A stretch of DNA of 64,000 bases, from NCBI GenBank assembly GCA_938012815.1, contig CALLVV010000002.1, positions 1-64,000 on the forward strand, in the 5' to 3' direction. Source of the DNA: an uncultured Propionibacteriaceae bacterium (lineage in GTDB: Bacteria; Actinomycetota; Actinomycetes; Propionibacteriales; Propionibacteriaceae). The notes under the pieces were generated by a model, which saw only the letters and a list, made by a program, of their open reading frames with translations, ran no database searches and was not told the DNA's origin. Both the position numbers and the translations under genes were made by a program. Position 1 is the first letter of the stretch. The number at the start of each line of letters is the position of its first letter. This document shows positions 25,002-33,891 of this stretch, piece by piece.

Positions 25002-25982
25002 CTACCTGTTCTTGCGCTCGTCGATGATGATGGCGATGACGATGATCCCGCCCTTGACCACCATCTGCCAGTACGGGGAGACGTTCAGCAGGCTGAGGCC
25101 GTTGTTGATGACGCCGATGATGAGGGTACCGACCATGACACCCCAGACGGTTCCGATGCCGCCGTTGAAGGAGGTGCCACCGATGACGGTGGCGGTGATG
25201 ACGTCGAGTTCCATCATGTTGCCGTAAGCCGGGGCGCCGGAACCGTTACGGGCGGTCAGGATCACGCCCGCCAGGCCGGCCAGCAGACCGATCAGGGCAT
25301 AGATCTTGAGGTGGGTCTTCGGCACCGAGATCCCGGAAACCTTCGCGGCCATTTCGTTGCCACCGATGGCGTAGACGTGACGTCCGAAACGGGTCCGGTT
25401 CAACACGAACCACATCACGACGGCGGCGAGCGCCAGGATGATGATGGGGGTGGCTTCCTGCCCGATGAGGTTGAAGTTCCACGCGGTCCCGGAGATCGGG
25501 CGGCCGTCGGTGTACAGGTTCGCGGCGCCGCGGGCGGCGGTCATCATGCCGAGGGTGGCGACGAACGGGGGGATCCGGAAGACCGCCACCAGGCTGCCGA
25601 CGATACCGCCGACCAGCGTGCCCACCGCCAGCGCCGCCAGCACGGACACGAAGACCGGCAGGGCGGGCAGGCCGGGGATGAAGGTGTTGGGGCCCGGGGG
25701 CTGGGCCAGGGAGGCGGCGACGACGGCGGCGAGGGCGGCGGTGGCGCCGACCGACAGATCGATGCCCTTGGTGATGATCGCCGCCATCATGCCGAGGCCG
25801 ATGATGCCGATGGGAGCCACCTGCACGACGACGTTGAGGAGGTTCTGCAGCTGCAGGAACCGGCCCCCCGTGATGATGCCGAGCAGGACAATGAAGCCGA
25901 GCAGGATGAAGACGATCGAGTACTTCTTCAGGAACTCCCCGAAATCAAAGCTCGAACGAGTGGTGGTTGCGGTTTCAGACAT
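25002..25982 (-). CDS. Ribose/inositol-type ABC transporter permease
   Basis: A 326-residue inner-membrane permease of the RbsC/XylH family with 8-10 hydrophobic helices. Family signatures include GITTGGRFLQLQNLLNVV, AIITKGIDLSVGATAAL and GTSFNGGIGTVWGVMVG. It forms the channel for the sugar or cyclitol delivered by the binding protein encoded two genes upstream. ATG 25982 overlaps the ATPase stop by 8 bp, so earlier in-frame starts inside the ATPase gene are unlikely. It is the last gene of the minus-strand operon and is followed by a strong terminator. Substrate identity rests on neighbouring inositol-type enzymes. Confidence 0.9.
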   Translation of the reverse strand: MSETATTTRSSFDFGEFLKKYSIVFILLGFIVLLGIITGGRFLQLQNLLNVVVQVAPIGIIGLGMMAAIITKGIDLSVGATAALAAVVAASLAQPPGPNTFIPGLPALPVFVSVLAALAVGTLVGGIVGSLVAVFRIPPFVATLGMMTAARGAANLYTDGRPISGTAWNFNLIGQEATPIIILALAAVVMWFVLNRTRFGRHVYAIGGNEMAAKVSGISVPKTHLKIYALIGLLAGLAGVILTARNGSGAPAYGNMMELDVITATVIGGTSFNGGIGTVWGVMVGTLIIGVINNGLSLLNVSPYWQMVVKGGIIVIAIIIDERKNR

Positions 25983-27498
25983 TGGGGTTTCCTTCGCTCG
26001 CGGCGACCTCGTCGCCGCCGGTTGCCAGGTGCATGACGGATTCCTGGTTGGCCTCCTCGCGGGAGAGCTCACCGGAGATGCGTCCCTCGTGCATCACGAG
26101 GATGCGGTCACTCATGCCGAGCACCTCTGGCAGCTCGGAGGAGACCATGATGATTGCCTTGCCCTCCTGGGCCAGCATGGACATGAGACGGTGGATCTCG
26201 GACTTCGCGCCGACGTCGATGCCGCGGGTGGGTTCGTCGATCATCAACACGTCCGGGACGGTCAGCAACCAGCGGGAGATCAGCGCCTTCTGCTGGTTGC
26301 CGCCCGAGAGGTTCTTGATCAGCTGACCCAGCGACGGGGTCTTGATGCGCAGCTTCTCGCGCTGGTCCTCGGAGTCCTTCCGCATCTCGCCGACGCGGAG
26401 GAAACCGTGAGGGCTGTAGCGGGGCAGGGCCGCGGCCGTGATGTTGTCGCGCACCGACAGCACCCCCATGATGCCGTTCAGCTTGCGATCCTCCGTGAGC
26501 AGCGCCATGCCTGCCCGGATGGCGTCCGAAGGCTGCTTGATCCGCAGCGTTTTGCCGTTGAGGACGACCTCTCCGGAGTCGGCCTTCTCGATGCCGAAGA
26601 TGGTCTCCAGCACCTCGGTGCGTCCCGCGCCCATCAGTCCCGCGAGCCCGAGGATCTCGCCCCGGCGCAGCTCGAAACTGACGTCCTTGACCACGGCGCC
26701 CCGGTTGAGGCCCTTCACCGAGAGCACCACCTCACCGATCTCGGCCTCCTCCTTCGGGAACAGGTCCGTCAGCTCGCGGCCCACCATCAGTTTGATGAGC
26801 TTGTCGCGGTCGAGTTCCTTCGCCGGGTAGGAGCCGACGTGCTTGCCGTCGCGGAAGACGGTGATGTCGTCGGAGATCCTGAAGACCTCGTCCATCTTGT
26901 GGGTGATGTAGATGATGGCGACGCCGAAGTCGGTCAGGCGCTTGATCATCCCGTGCAGGTGCGCCACCTCGCGTTCCGGAATGGCCGAGGTGGGTTCGTC
27001 CATGATGATGATCTTCGCGTCGTAGCTGATGGCCTTGGCGATCTCGACCATCTGCTGTTTCGACACCGTCAGGTCCTTCATCCGGGCCCTCGGGTCGATG
27101 TCGATCTTCCACTCGTCGAAGAGCTCGCGGGTCTTGCGGAACATGGATGCGGGGCTGAGCAGCCCCAGCGGGCCGCGCGGCTCGCGACCCAGCCAGATGT
27201 TCTCCGCCACCATCATCTCGGGAACGGGGGACAGCTCCTGGTGGATCATCGAGATGCCGTGTTCCAGGCCGTCCTTGGTGTCCTTGAACCTCACGATGTC
27301 GCCCGCCAGCTCGACGGTTCCCTCATCGGGGGTGTACATGCCGATGAGACATTTCATCAGAGTGGATTTACCGGCCCCGTTCTCACCCATCAGCGAGTGC
27401 ACGGTGCCGCTGCGGACATCGAGATTGACGTTGTCCAACGCCACGACGCCCGGGAAGGTCTTGCGGATGTTCTGCATCCGCAGAATTACCTCTTGCAT
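25975..27498 (-). CDS. Sugar/inositol ABC transporter ATPase, tandem-domain (RbsA/MglA type)
   Basis: A 507-residue protein with two fused ABC domains. The first has Walker A GENGAGKST and Walker B IIMDEPTSAIP; the second has a variant P-loop GLMGAGRTEVL, signature LSGGNQQKALI and Walker B LMIDEPTRGID. The degenerate second P-loop with Arg in place of Lys is normal for this subfamily, where only one site is catalytic. It energises uptake with the permease and the lipoprotein binding protein. The start is ATG 27498, 49 bp after the binding-protein gene. Confidence 0.92.
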   Translation of the reverse strand: MQEVILRMQNIRKTFPGVVALDNVNLDVRSGTVHSLMGENGAGKSTLMKCLIGMYTPDEGTVELAGDIVRFKDTKDGLEHGISMIHQELSPVPEMMVAENIWLGREPRGPLGLLSPASMFRKTRELFDEWKIDIDPRARMKDLTVSKQQMVEIAKAISYDAKIIIMDEPTSAIPEREVAHLHGMIKRLTDFGVAIIYITHKMDEVFRISDDITVFRDGKHVGSYPAKELDRDKLIKLMVGRELTDLFPKEEAEIGEVVLSVKGLNRGAVVKDVSFELRRGEILGLAGLMGAGRTEVLETIFGIEKADSGEVVLNGKTLRIKQPSDAIRAGMALLTEDRKLNGIMGVLSVRDNITAAALPRYSPHGFLRVGEMRKDSEDQREKLRIKTPSLGQLIKNLSGGNQQKALISRWLLTVPDVLMIDEPTRGIDVGAKSEIHRLMSMLAQEGKAIIMVSSELPEVLGMSDRILVMHEGRISGELSREEANQESVMHLATGGDEVAASEGNPNV

Positions 27499-27547
27499 TG
27501 GTTCTCCCTGCTAGAGGGGACGGGAGCGGCTCCCGGCCCCTGCGTCG

Positions 27548-28561
27548 TCACTGCTGGAACTGGCTCATGTTCTCGGGCGTGACCAGCTGGTAGGGGACAT
27601 TGATGACGTCCGGTACCTCGTCGCCGTTGATCATCTTGATCGCGGTGTCGACACCTGCCTGCCCCTGGCCCTTGGCGTCCTGGAAGACGGTGACCTCCAG
27701 CTTGCCCGCGGTCATGGCTGCCAGCGCATCGCCGGTGGCGTCCACGCCCCCCACGACCACCTTGTCGAGCATGCCGGCGCTCTCGAGGGCGTTGATGGCG
27801 CCGAGGGCCATCTCGTCGTTGTTGGCGCAGATGACGTCGACCTGCTGCCCGGACTGGATCAGGTTCTCGGTCAGCGCGAGCCCCTTGTCGCGCGCCCAGA
27901 GGCCGGTCTGGTTGAACACGATCTTCATGTCGTACTTCGCGGCGATCTCCTCGCAGCCCTTGGTGCGCTGCTGGGCGGCCTCCTGGGTGGGGTCGCCCTG
28001 CAGGATCGCGACATTGCCCTGATGGTTCGACAGCTTGGCCAGCTGTTCCATCTCGAGCTGGCCCGCCACCAGGGAGTCGGAACCGACGTAGGGCACACCC
28101 TTGGGCAGGTCGGCGGGGCGGCGGTTCACGTAGACCAGCGGGATGTTCGCCGCCTTCGCCTTCTGGGTGATCTGGGCGGTGGTGGCGGTGTCCTGGGGCA
28201 GGACAATGAGGGCATCGACACCGGAAGCGATGAAATTCTCGATCTGGTTGAGCTGAACCTCGATCTTCTCCTCGGCGGATGTGACGCTCACCTCGGCGCC
28301 GGCGGCCTCGGCCCGCGCCTTGATGGAGTTGGACACGTTCTGGAGGAACTGGTCCAGCAGCGGGAAGGAGGCGCCGATCTTCACCTTCTTGCCGTCCTTC
28401 GGTTTGATGACCTCGGCAGGGGCGTAGTCCTGCGTGGTGACGGCCACGGGCTGGCCGTCCTCACCGGCGGTGCCCGGCAACGGATCGCTGGTCATGCCGC
28501 ACCCGCTCAGCGCAAGCATTGCGCTGAGCGTGAGTACGGCCAACTTCGGTACTCGCTTCAT
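27548..28561 (-). CDS. Substrate-binding lipoprotein of ribose/inositol-type ABC transporter
   Basis: A 337-residue binding protein: lipoprotein signal with lipobox ALSGC (Cys about residue 21), then a two-lobe periplasmic-binding-protein fold of the RbsB class (KIGASFPLLDQFLQNV, GVDALIVLPQD, VYVNRRPADL, ICANNDEMALGA, VGGVDATGDAL). It would capture a sugar or myo-inositol outside the cell. ATG 28561 is preceded by AGGAAG; a GTG immediately before it (28564) is an equally possible start. It has its own promoter-like site (TTGACA at 28652-28657) in addition to read-through from the antiporter gene. Confidence 0.9.
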   Translation of the reverse strand: MKRVPKLAVLTLSAMLALSGCGMTSDPLPGTAGEDGQPVAVTTQDYAPAEVIKPKDGKKVKIGASFPLLDQFLQNVSNSIKARAEAAGAEVSVTSAEEKIEVQLNQIENFIASGVDALIVLPQDTATTAQITQKAKAANIPLVYVNRRPADLPKGVPYVGSDSLVAGQLEMEQLAKLSNHQGNVAILQGDPTQEAAQQRTKGCEEIAAKYDMKIVFNQTGLWARDKGLALTENLIQSGQQVDVICANNDEMALGAINALESAGMLDKVVVGGVDATGDALAAMTAGKLEVTVFQDAKGQGQAGVDTAIKMINGDEVPDVINVPYQLVTPENMSQFQQ

Positions 28562-28627
28562 CACTTCTCACTTCCTCGTGTCGGCGTCCCGAACAGGACT
28601 TGGAAGTCGCCTCCCTGCGACGAGTTG

Positions 28628-28657
28628 ATCCTGTCGTAAAAAGGCGTGGAATGTCAA
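28628..28657 (-). promoter_or_regulatory. Promoter upstream of the ABC transporter genes
   Basis: TTGACA (complement of 28652-28657) is followed after 18 nt by CAGGAT, a weak -10 box. It would let the transporter be expressed separately from the enzymes upstream. Confidence 0.45.
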
Positions 28658-28693
28658 TACAAATGACTGGATGCCGGAGTGTGAGACGACTCA

Positions 28694-28710
28694 ACCGGTT
28701 CAGAACCGGT
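28694..28710 (-). terminator. Short hairpin after the antiporter gene
   Basis: ACCGGTT-CAG-AACCGGT, a perfect 7-bp stem just after the antiporter stop, embedded in sequence resembling the GGTTGAGTC dispersed repeat. Probably a weak or leaky terminator. Confidence 0.4.
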
Positions 28711-28718
28711 CCAGAGGG

Positions 28719-30314
28719 TCATTCGTAGGGGAGGTAGCCGTTGCGGTGGATCTCCTCCAGGTCCATGCGGGCCCGCAGGATCCGGGCGGTCCCGTCGCCG
28801 ATCCGCCCCTCCCGTACGAACTGGCCCAGCAGTTCCCGTTTCCGTCTGAGCACCGCCCCGTGGAGGCGTTCGAGGGCGACGATCTCCGCCACGTCCTCCT
28901 CCTCGTCGTCGGCCCCGATGTGGGCCGCGATGTCGTCGAGGCGCTCCTCCATGGCCTCGGCGATCCGCGGCGAGACCCCCGCCTGCTCGGCGAGGGCGGG
29001 AAGTTCGGGGCGGACGGCCTCCAGGATCGCGAGGCGTCCCTCGGTGGCGAGCTGTTCCTCGGTCAGCTCGGCCTCCTCGTCGTCGCCGGTGTGACCGCCC
29101 TTCGCGGCCCATGCGATCACCTTGGGCAGCAGCGGACCCTGCACCGCCATCCCGATCACGATCGCCAGGGCGGCGACGAGAACCACGTCGTCGCGGTAGG
29201 GGAACGGCGAACCGTCGTTCATGGCCAGGGGGATCGACAGCGCGATCGCCAGGGAAACCCCGCCGCGGAAGGCCGAGACCGCGCTGACGACCCGGGCCCG
29301 GTAGCTCAGGCGCCGCTGCCGCTGCTCGGGCCGGCGGTCGAGGGCGCGGATGATCATGACCGTGATCTGCAGGAACACGAAACGGGAGACCACCAGGGTC
29401 ACGGCCACACCGATCGCGATGCCCGCCAGCGTCAGGAGCTCGGAGAAGCTGAAGTTGACGATCAACAGGCGCGTCTCGATGCCGATCAGCAGGAACAGGG
29501 CGCCGTTGAGCAGGCTGGTGGCCAGCGGCCAGAAGTGTTCCGCCTGGGTGCGCGACTCGGGGGTGCTGAGCCGGTTCGACAGCGTCGAGATGATCAGGCC
29601 CGCCACCACCGCCGCCAGCACACCGGAGGCGTGCACCAGCTCCGCGGCCAAGTAGGCGGCGTACGGGGTGACCAGGAGGGCCATGTTGATGGTGATGGGT
29701 TCGTGGAGGCGGCGAAAAGTCGGGTAGGCGACCGCGGCGACGGCGATCCCGATGAGGATCCCACCGAAGAACGAGACCACGGCCATGCGCGTGATGTCCC
29801 AGGGGGTGTACTGCCCGCCGAGTGCCAGGCCGACGGCGATGGTGTAGACCACCAGGGCGGTGCCGTCGTTGGTGAGGCTCTCGGCCTTCAACAGCATGAA
29901 CTGGCGGCGGGGCAGGCCCTTGGCCAAGGCGGCCGCGGCGGTGGCGTCGGGCGGGGCGACGGCGGCACCCAGGATCAGGGCCGCCTCCCACGGGATTCCC
30001 AGCGACGACGCGATCCACGCCACAGCGAAGGCGGTGGCCACCACGAACACCGTCGACGTGATCAGGATGCCGCGCAGGTCGCGTCGGATGGCGTTCTTCG
30101 ACGTGGTGAGGCTCTCCCAGAACAACAGGCCCGGGAGGAACAGCAGCAGCACCACCTCGGGGGGCATGTGAAGACTCTCCAAGCTGGGCACGAAGGCCAG
30201 CGCGAACCCGAGGAGGACCTGCGTCAACGGCACCGGAAGACGCAACTTGGGGGCCAGGGCATTGCCCGCCACCACCGCAATCCCGACCCCGACCGCGATG
30301 ATGAGACCCTCCAT
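28719..30314 (-). CDS. Na+/H+ antiporter, CPA1 family
   Basis: A 531-residue cation:proton antiporter with about 12 membrane helices in residues 1-400 and a charged cytoplasmic tail (about 410-531) rich in Glu. CPA1 features include VVLLLFLPGLLFWESL, GAAVAPPDATAAAAL (the ion-binding Asp-rich helix) and AESLTNDGTALVVYTIAVG. It exchanges Na+ (or K+) for H+ across the membrane. It sits between the inositol-type enzymes and the ABC transporter on the same strand. A link, such as supplying sodium gradient or pH balance during uptake, is inference. A gap of 162 bp with a hairpin repeat separates it from the upstream enzyme gene. Confidence 0.9.
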   Translation of the reverse strand: MEGLIIAVGVGIAVVAGNALAPKLRLPVPLTQVLLGFALAFVPSLESLHMPPEVVLLLFLPGLLFWESLTTSKNAIRRDLRGILITSTVFVVATAFAVAWIASSLGIPWEAALILGAAVAPPDATAAAALAKGLPRRQFMLLKAESLTNDGTALVVYTIAVGLALGGQYTPWDITRMAVVSFFGGILIGIAVAAVAYPTFRRLHEPITINMALLVTPYAAYLAAELVHASGVLAAVVAGLIISTLSNRLSTPESRTQAEHFWPLATSLLNGALFLLIGIETRLLIVNFSFSELLTLAGIAIGVAVTLVVSRFVFLQITVMIIRALDRRPEQRQRRLSYRARVVSAVSAFRGGVSLAIALSIPLAMNDGSPFPYRDDVVLVAALAIVIGMAVQGPLLPKVIAWAAKGGHTGDDEEAELTEEQLATEGRLAILEAVRPELPALAEQAGVSPRIAEAMEERLDDIAAHIGADDEEEDVAEIVALERLHGAVLRRKRELLGQFVREGRIGDGTARILRARMDLEEIHRNGYLPYE

Positions 30315-30406
30315 ACGCCACCCTTCCCTGATGTCCCTCGACGAGTCACCCGGCGGTTGGGACCGGGTCGGTTGAATTATCCCCTATGCCCCCAAACCGG
30401 AAAACC

Positions 30407-30451
30407 GGTTGAGCCGGACCGCTCGCTCGGGGCTCGCGGTCCGGCTCAACC
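30407..30451. repeat. Perfect hairpin form of the dispersed repeat
   Basis: GGTTGAGCCGGACCGC pairs perfectly with its complement over a 13-nt loop (16-bp stem). It lies between the IolH-like gene and the antiporter gene, where it could terminate or stabilise the upstream transcript. Confidence 0.75.
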
Positions 30452-30476
30452 AGCTTCGGGAAGAGAGATCGGGCGA

Positions 30477-31343
30477 CTACTTCGCGAACTCCTTCTCCAG
30501 GCGTTCACGCATCCGCACGTGGATGGCGTCGGCGTCCTCCTCCCAGCCGAAGACGCACACCGACAGCGGGCCGTCGTAGTCGATCTCCCGGAGGTACCCG
30601 AAGACCTCGTCCCACGGCACCTCGCCGTTGCCGATCTCGTTGTGCTGGTGGATGCGGGCATCCACCCCGGGCGGGTTGATGATGTAGCGGTTCCCGACGT
30701 TCGCGAGATGGTTCCACACGTCCGCGACGTGCACGTGTCGCAGCCTCGGGCCGGCGTACTCCATCATCGCCCGCGGATCCCCCCGGCCCTCGGACAGGTG
30801 GAACATGTGCGGCAGGCAGAACTCGTAGTTCAGCCACGGCTTGTTCACCCCGCGCACGATCTGCACGGCACGTTCGTTGGTCTCGACGAAATCGTAGGGG
30901 TGGGCCTCGATGGTGCACTCGATGCCGCGTTTCTCGAAGTCCGGGATCAGCTCCTCAATGGACTTGTAGAACTGGTGCTCCGACTTCAGGGGCTCGTTCG
31001 GGTCGCCCGAGAACTCGGTGGCGATCAGCGGCACCTCCAGCTCCTCCGCGATCTCCAGGAGACGACGGAAGTTGCGCACCTGTGCCTGGCGTTCCTGTTC
31101 GTCGGGCGAGGACCAGTTGAACACCGGGTTGAAGGTCCAGATCTTCACGCCGGAGGCGGCCATGGCCTTCCTGACCTTCGCGACCTCCGCGTCGTCGACC
31201 TTGGGGTAGTGGTGCCACTCGTGGAAGTCGGCGCGCGGCGACAGCTCGATGTACTCGTAGCCGAGATCGGCGGCCTTGAAGCACTCCTCGGCGACGCTGA
31301 GGTGGGGGTGGTACATCGACGGGTCCAGCAGGATTTTCACCAT
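30477..31343 (-). CDS. TIM-barrel sugar phosphate isomerase/epimerase (IolH-like)
   Basis: A 288-residue AP-endonuclease-2-like TIM barrel. Metal-ligand-type motifs typical of the family are visible: YEYIELSPRADFHEW, IATEFSGDP, CTIEAHPYDF and HVHVADVWNH. Members isomerise or epimerise keto-sugars and cyclitol intermediates. ATG 31343 has GAGGAGG upstream; the frame further out is shadow. It lies 11 bp after the IolG-like gene and shares the operon. The exact reaction is unknown; position with IolE- and IolG-like genes suggests inositol or a related cyclitol. Confidence 0.8.
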   Translation of the reverse strand: MVKILLDPSMYHPHLSVAEECFKAADLGYEYIELSPRADFHEWHHYPKVDDAEVAKVRKAMAASGVKIWTFNPVFNWSSPDEQERQAQVRNFRRLLEIAEELEVPLIATEFSGDPNEPLKSEHQFYKSIEELIPDFEKRGIECTIEAHPYDFVETNERAVQIVRGVNKPWLNYEFCLPHMFHLSEGRGDPRAMMEYAGPRLRHVHVADVWNHLANVGNRYIINPPGVDARIHQHNEIGNGEVPWDEVFGYLREIDYDGPLSVCVFGWEEDADAIHVRMRERLEKEFAK

Positions 31344-31354
31344 GGGGGTCCTCC

Positions 31355-32371
31355 TCAGGCGTAGAACGCGGGCTTGGGCATCATCTCGACCGCCACCTCG
31401 CCGTCGGCCTCGAGGGCCTTGACGCCGGCGTCGCAGACACAGGCGGCCGCGTAGCCGTCCCACGCGGTGGAGCCGGTGTGACGGTCCTCGGCGACGGCGG
31501 TGATCCACTCCTGCACCTCACGCACGAAGGCCTGGCCGAAGCGCTGGTTGTGGTCCATGGTCAGCCGGTTGCGGCGACCCTGCAGGTCGGCGCGCTGCAC
31601 CAGCTCCTGGTCGCTGAGCCGCACCGCACCGTTCTCGCCGACCAGTTCGCACTGGATGTCGTAGCCGTACTGGCAGTTGACGAAGATCTCGTCGTCGACG
31701 CGCACCCCGGAGGTGGTGGTGAGGATCAGCACCAGCGGATCCTGCAGGTGCGGGAAACGGTTCCTGGTCTTCTTCGGCTTGTCGACGCGGACCGAGACGA
31801 ACTCCTCGCCGAGCAGCCAGCGCATGGTGTCGATCTCGTGGATGGCGGTGTCGTTGATCGCCATGTCCCAGGTGTAGCCCTTGGGCACCGTCGGGTTGCG
31901 GTGCGCGTTGTGGACCATGAGGGCCTCGCCGATCTCGCCGGCGTCGAGGATGGCCTTCATCTCCCGGTAGGAAGCATCGAAGCGACGCATGAAACCGACG
32001 GTGACGAGCTTCTTGCCCGCCTTCTGCTCGGCCTCCATGATGCGCGCACAGGCCTCGGCGGTGGGAGCGAGGGGTTTCTCGCAGAAGACGTACGTGCCGG
32101 CCTCGACGGCCGCGATCACGTCGGGCTCGTGGGCGGGCCCGAAGCTGCAGATCATGACGGCGTCGACGTCGTTCGAGGCGATGAGTTCCGCGGAGCTCGG
32201 GAAGGTCGTCGCGCCGATCCGGTCGGCGACCTCCCGGGCGTTCTCGGCGTTGAGGTCGGTGACGGCCACCACCCGACCGCCCGCGACGACGCTGTGGATG
32301 CGTTCGATGTGCGCCTGCCCCATGCCGCCGGGGCCGATCATTCCGATTCGCAGGGTCATGATGTCGCTCAC
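31355..32371 (-). CDS. Gfo/Idh/MocA oxidoreductase, inositol 2-dehydrogenase-like
   Basis: A 338-residue NAD(P)-dependent dehydrogenase. The Rossmann motif IGMIGPGGMGQAHIERI is followed by CEKPLAPT (catalytic Lys in EKP) and NDTAIHEIDTMRWLLGEE, whose Asp and His are the usual active-site residues of IolG/IdhA enzymes. The family oxidises myo-inositol to scyllo-inosose. It starts at GTG 32371, overlapping the upstream gene by 4 nt (GTGA). Substrate assignment rests on these motifs and on the IolE-like neighbour; other cyclitols or sugars remain possible. Confidence 0.85.
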   Translation of the reverse strand: MSDIMTLRIGMIGPGGMGQAHIERIHSVVAGGRVVAVTDLNAENAREVADRIGATTFPSSAELIASNDVDAVMICSFGPAHEPDVIAAVEAGTYVFCEKPLAPTAEACARIMEAEQKAGKKLVTVGFMRRFDASYREMKAILDAGEIGEALMVHNAHRNPTVPKGYTWDMAINDTAIHEIDTMRWLLGEEFVSVRVDKPKKTRNRFPHLQDPLVLILTTTSGVRVDDEIFVNCQYGYDIQCELVGENGAVRLSDQELVQRADLQGRRNRLTMDHNQRFGQAFVREVQEWITAVAEDRHTGSTAWDGYAAACVCDAGVKALEADGEVAVEMMPKPAFYA

Positions 32372-33297
32372 TTCACCCCGAGGCCGATGGAGGCCAGGTA
32401 TTCGCGGACCTCGATGGCGTTGGGCAGCGGGTAGGACGGGTCGCAGCCGTACATGTCCTGCTCGCAGATGACGTAGAGCTCCTTGTCGAGATCGGCGAGG
32501 GCCTCGACGAGGCTCGGCATGTCGGGTTCGCCCTCCGGCGGCGGCACGGAGCAGCCCGCCTTGACGGCCTTCACGAACGGCCAGTCCTCGTCGTGGGCGT
32601 GCTTGACGAGCTTCGGGTCCATGGCCTTGATGTGGACATAGGAGATGCGCTCCGGGTAGTCGCGGATCAAGGCGGTGTTGTCGGCCATGCCGTAGACGAT
32701 GTGGCCGGTGTCCAGGCAGAAACCGACGTACTCGGGGTCGGTGGCCTGGAAGATGCGGTCGATATCCTCGCGGGTCTCGATGTGGGAGTCGCCGTGCGGG
32801 TGGAGGACCATCGTGAGGCCGTAGTCCTCCTTCATCATGCGACCGAGCCGGTTGGCGTTGCTGATGTACAGCTCCCAGGCCTCGCCGTCGAGATGACGGA
32901 CATCGGTGAACTCGCCGGTGTGCTCGTCGCGGAACATCGGTGGCAGATGCACTACATACTCGGCGCCGACGGCGGCGTGGGTCTCACCGATGGCGCGGAA
33001 GGTGCGCTCCGTGTCGGCCCAGGCCTCGGCCTTGTGAAGGACGCCCCAACCGGTGCCGGCGACGACGCGGAAGCCTCGCTTGCCCATTTCCTCGGCCAGG
33101 CGCGTGGGGTCGGTGGGGAAGTAACCGAAGGGACCGGTCTCCATCACGGAGAAACCGGCCTCGGCCATCTCGTCGAGAGCTTTCTCCCACGGAATCTGCG
33201 CCGGATCCTCGGGGAACCAGACACCCCACTGGTCAGGACAGACGCCGATGGTCAGCTTGTTGTATCGAGGCTCGGGGTTGCAGGACTTGTCGGCCAT
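32368..33297 (-). CDS. TIM-barrel enzyme, inosose dehydratase-like (IolE family)
   Basis: A 309-residue TIM-barrel protein. Motifs include GVCPDQWGVWFPEDP near the N-terminus, LHPHGDSHIET, CLDTGHIVYG and VHIKAMDPK, with His, Asp and Glu metal ligands as in IolE-type dehydratases, which convert scyllo-inosose to the diketone. ATG 33297 has AAAGGA 6 nt upstream. It is the first gene of the minus-strand operon and has a good promoter 36 bp upstream. The genes iolB, iolC and iolD, needed for the full inositol route, are not in the window. Confidence 0.82.
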   Translation of the reverse strand: MADKSCNPEPRYNKLTIGVCPDQWGVWFPEDPAQIPWEKALDEMAEAGFSVMETGPFGYFPTDPTRLAEEMGKRGFRVVAGTGWGVLHKAEAWADTERTFRAIGETHAAVGAEYVVHLPPMFRDEHTGEFTDVRHLDGEAWELYISNANRLGRMMKEDYGLTMVLHPHGDSHIETREDIDRIFQATDPEYVGFCLDTGHIVYGMADNTALIRDYPERISYVHIKAMDPKLVKHAHDEDWPFVKAVKAGCSVPPPEGEPDMPSLVEALADLDKELYVICEQDMYGCDPSYPLPNAIEVREYLASIGLGVK

Positions 33298-33332
33298 GAA
33301 GGTCCTTTCTGGCGCGTCGTTGGGCACGATCC

Positions 33333-33361
33333 AGCCTAGGTTCGGTCAAATGTCCTGTCAA
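33333..33361 (-). promoter_or_regulatory. Sigma-70-type promoter of the inositol-type operon
   Basis: On the minus strand TTGACA (33361-33356) and TAGGCT (33338-33333) are separated by exactly 17 nt, directly upstream of the IolE-like gene. This is the best -35/-10 pair in the window. Confidence 0.7.
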
Positions 33362-33489
33362 TTGTTTCCAAGGTGCAAATTTTCGTGATGGAAGTGACTC
33401 TCGACGCGGTGTGGCGGGGTCGCGGGTGCGGTGGCTCGAGCCCCATGGGTGGGGACCGCACATCCGGTCTGCCCGGAGGTCACGCCAGC

Positions 33490-33495
33490 TAGGAT
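33490..33495 (+). promoter_or_regulatory. -10 box TAGGAT, leaderless type
   Basis: TAGGAT ends 7 nt before ATG 33503 and no ribosome site with proper spacing is needed if transcription starts at the ATG. Confidence 0.4.
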
Positions 33496-33502
33496 GCGGT
33501 CC

Positions 33503-33802
33503 ATGGACACTGCCTTGTTCGAGGCGCGAGTCAAGGAGATCCCGAGACTGAGAAGCTGTCTCTGCGGCGGTCGGGTCGAGCGCTGGCCACGAAAACAGGC
33601 GCTGCGTGACATGCTCTTCGACATCGTCGTCGGCTGCATGCAAGAAGGGTCTACGTGGACGGAGCGTGAGATCACCCAAGAGCTGGCCGCGATCACGGCG
33701 GACCCCGTGACTTTGCGGCGCGCCCTCATCGACGAGGAACGGCTGATGCGCTCACCTGACGGAAGCCAGTACCGGCTGGCATCGAAGGTTGCGTCCGGGT
33801 AG
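33503..33802 (+). CDS. DUF2087-domain protein
   Basis: A 99-residue protein. Residues about 25-95 match the DUF2087 pattern: RWPRKQALRDMLFDIVVG, TEREITQEL, DPVTLRRALIDEERLMRSPDGSQYRL, a small winged-helix-like fold often fused to regulators. Here it stands alone. Two cysteines (CLCGG) precede the domain. The gene diverges from the inositol-type operon. It may be a small transcriptional regulator of its neighbours; that is inference. ATG 33503 is preferred over ATG 33494 because of the TAGGAT box spacing. Confidence 0.7.
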   Translation: MDTALFEARVKEIPRLRSCLCGGRVERWPRKQALRDMLFDIVVGCMQEGSTWTEREITQELAAITADPVTLRRALIDEERLMRSPDGSQYRLASKVASG

Positions 33803-33891
33803 TCGCTCCCGGAAGGGACCCGCTTCAACTAGGGAATTCGCGCTCGGCCTGCTGGTTGTGAACAAGCTCGTGGGTTCGCCCCAATCCGGGA

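Noticed and set aside
25438..27582. Long plus-strand frame opposite the ABC permease and ATPase
   Set aside because: Spans two well-defined minus-strand genes and shows no domain.
28671..31364. 897-codon plus-strand frame opposite the antiporter and IolH-like gene
   Set aside because: Gly/Asp/His/Arg-rich shadow crossing several real genes and intergenic repeats.
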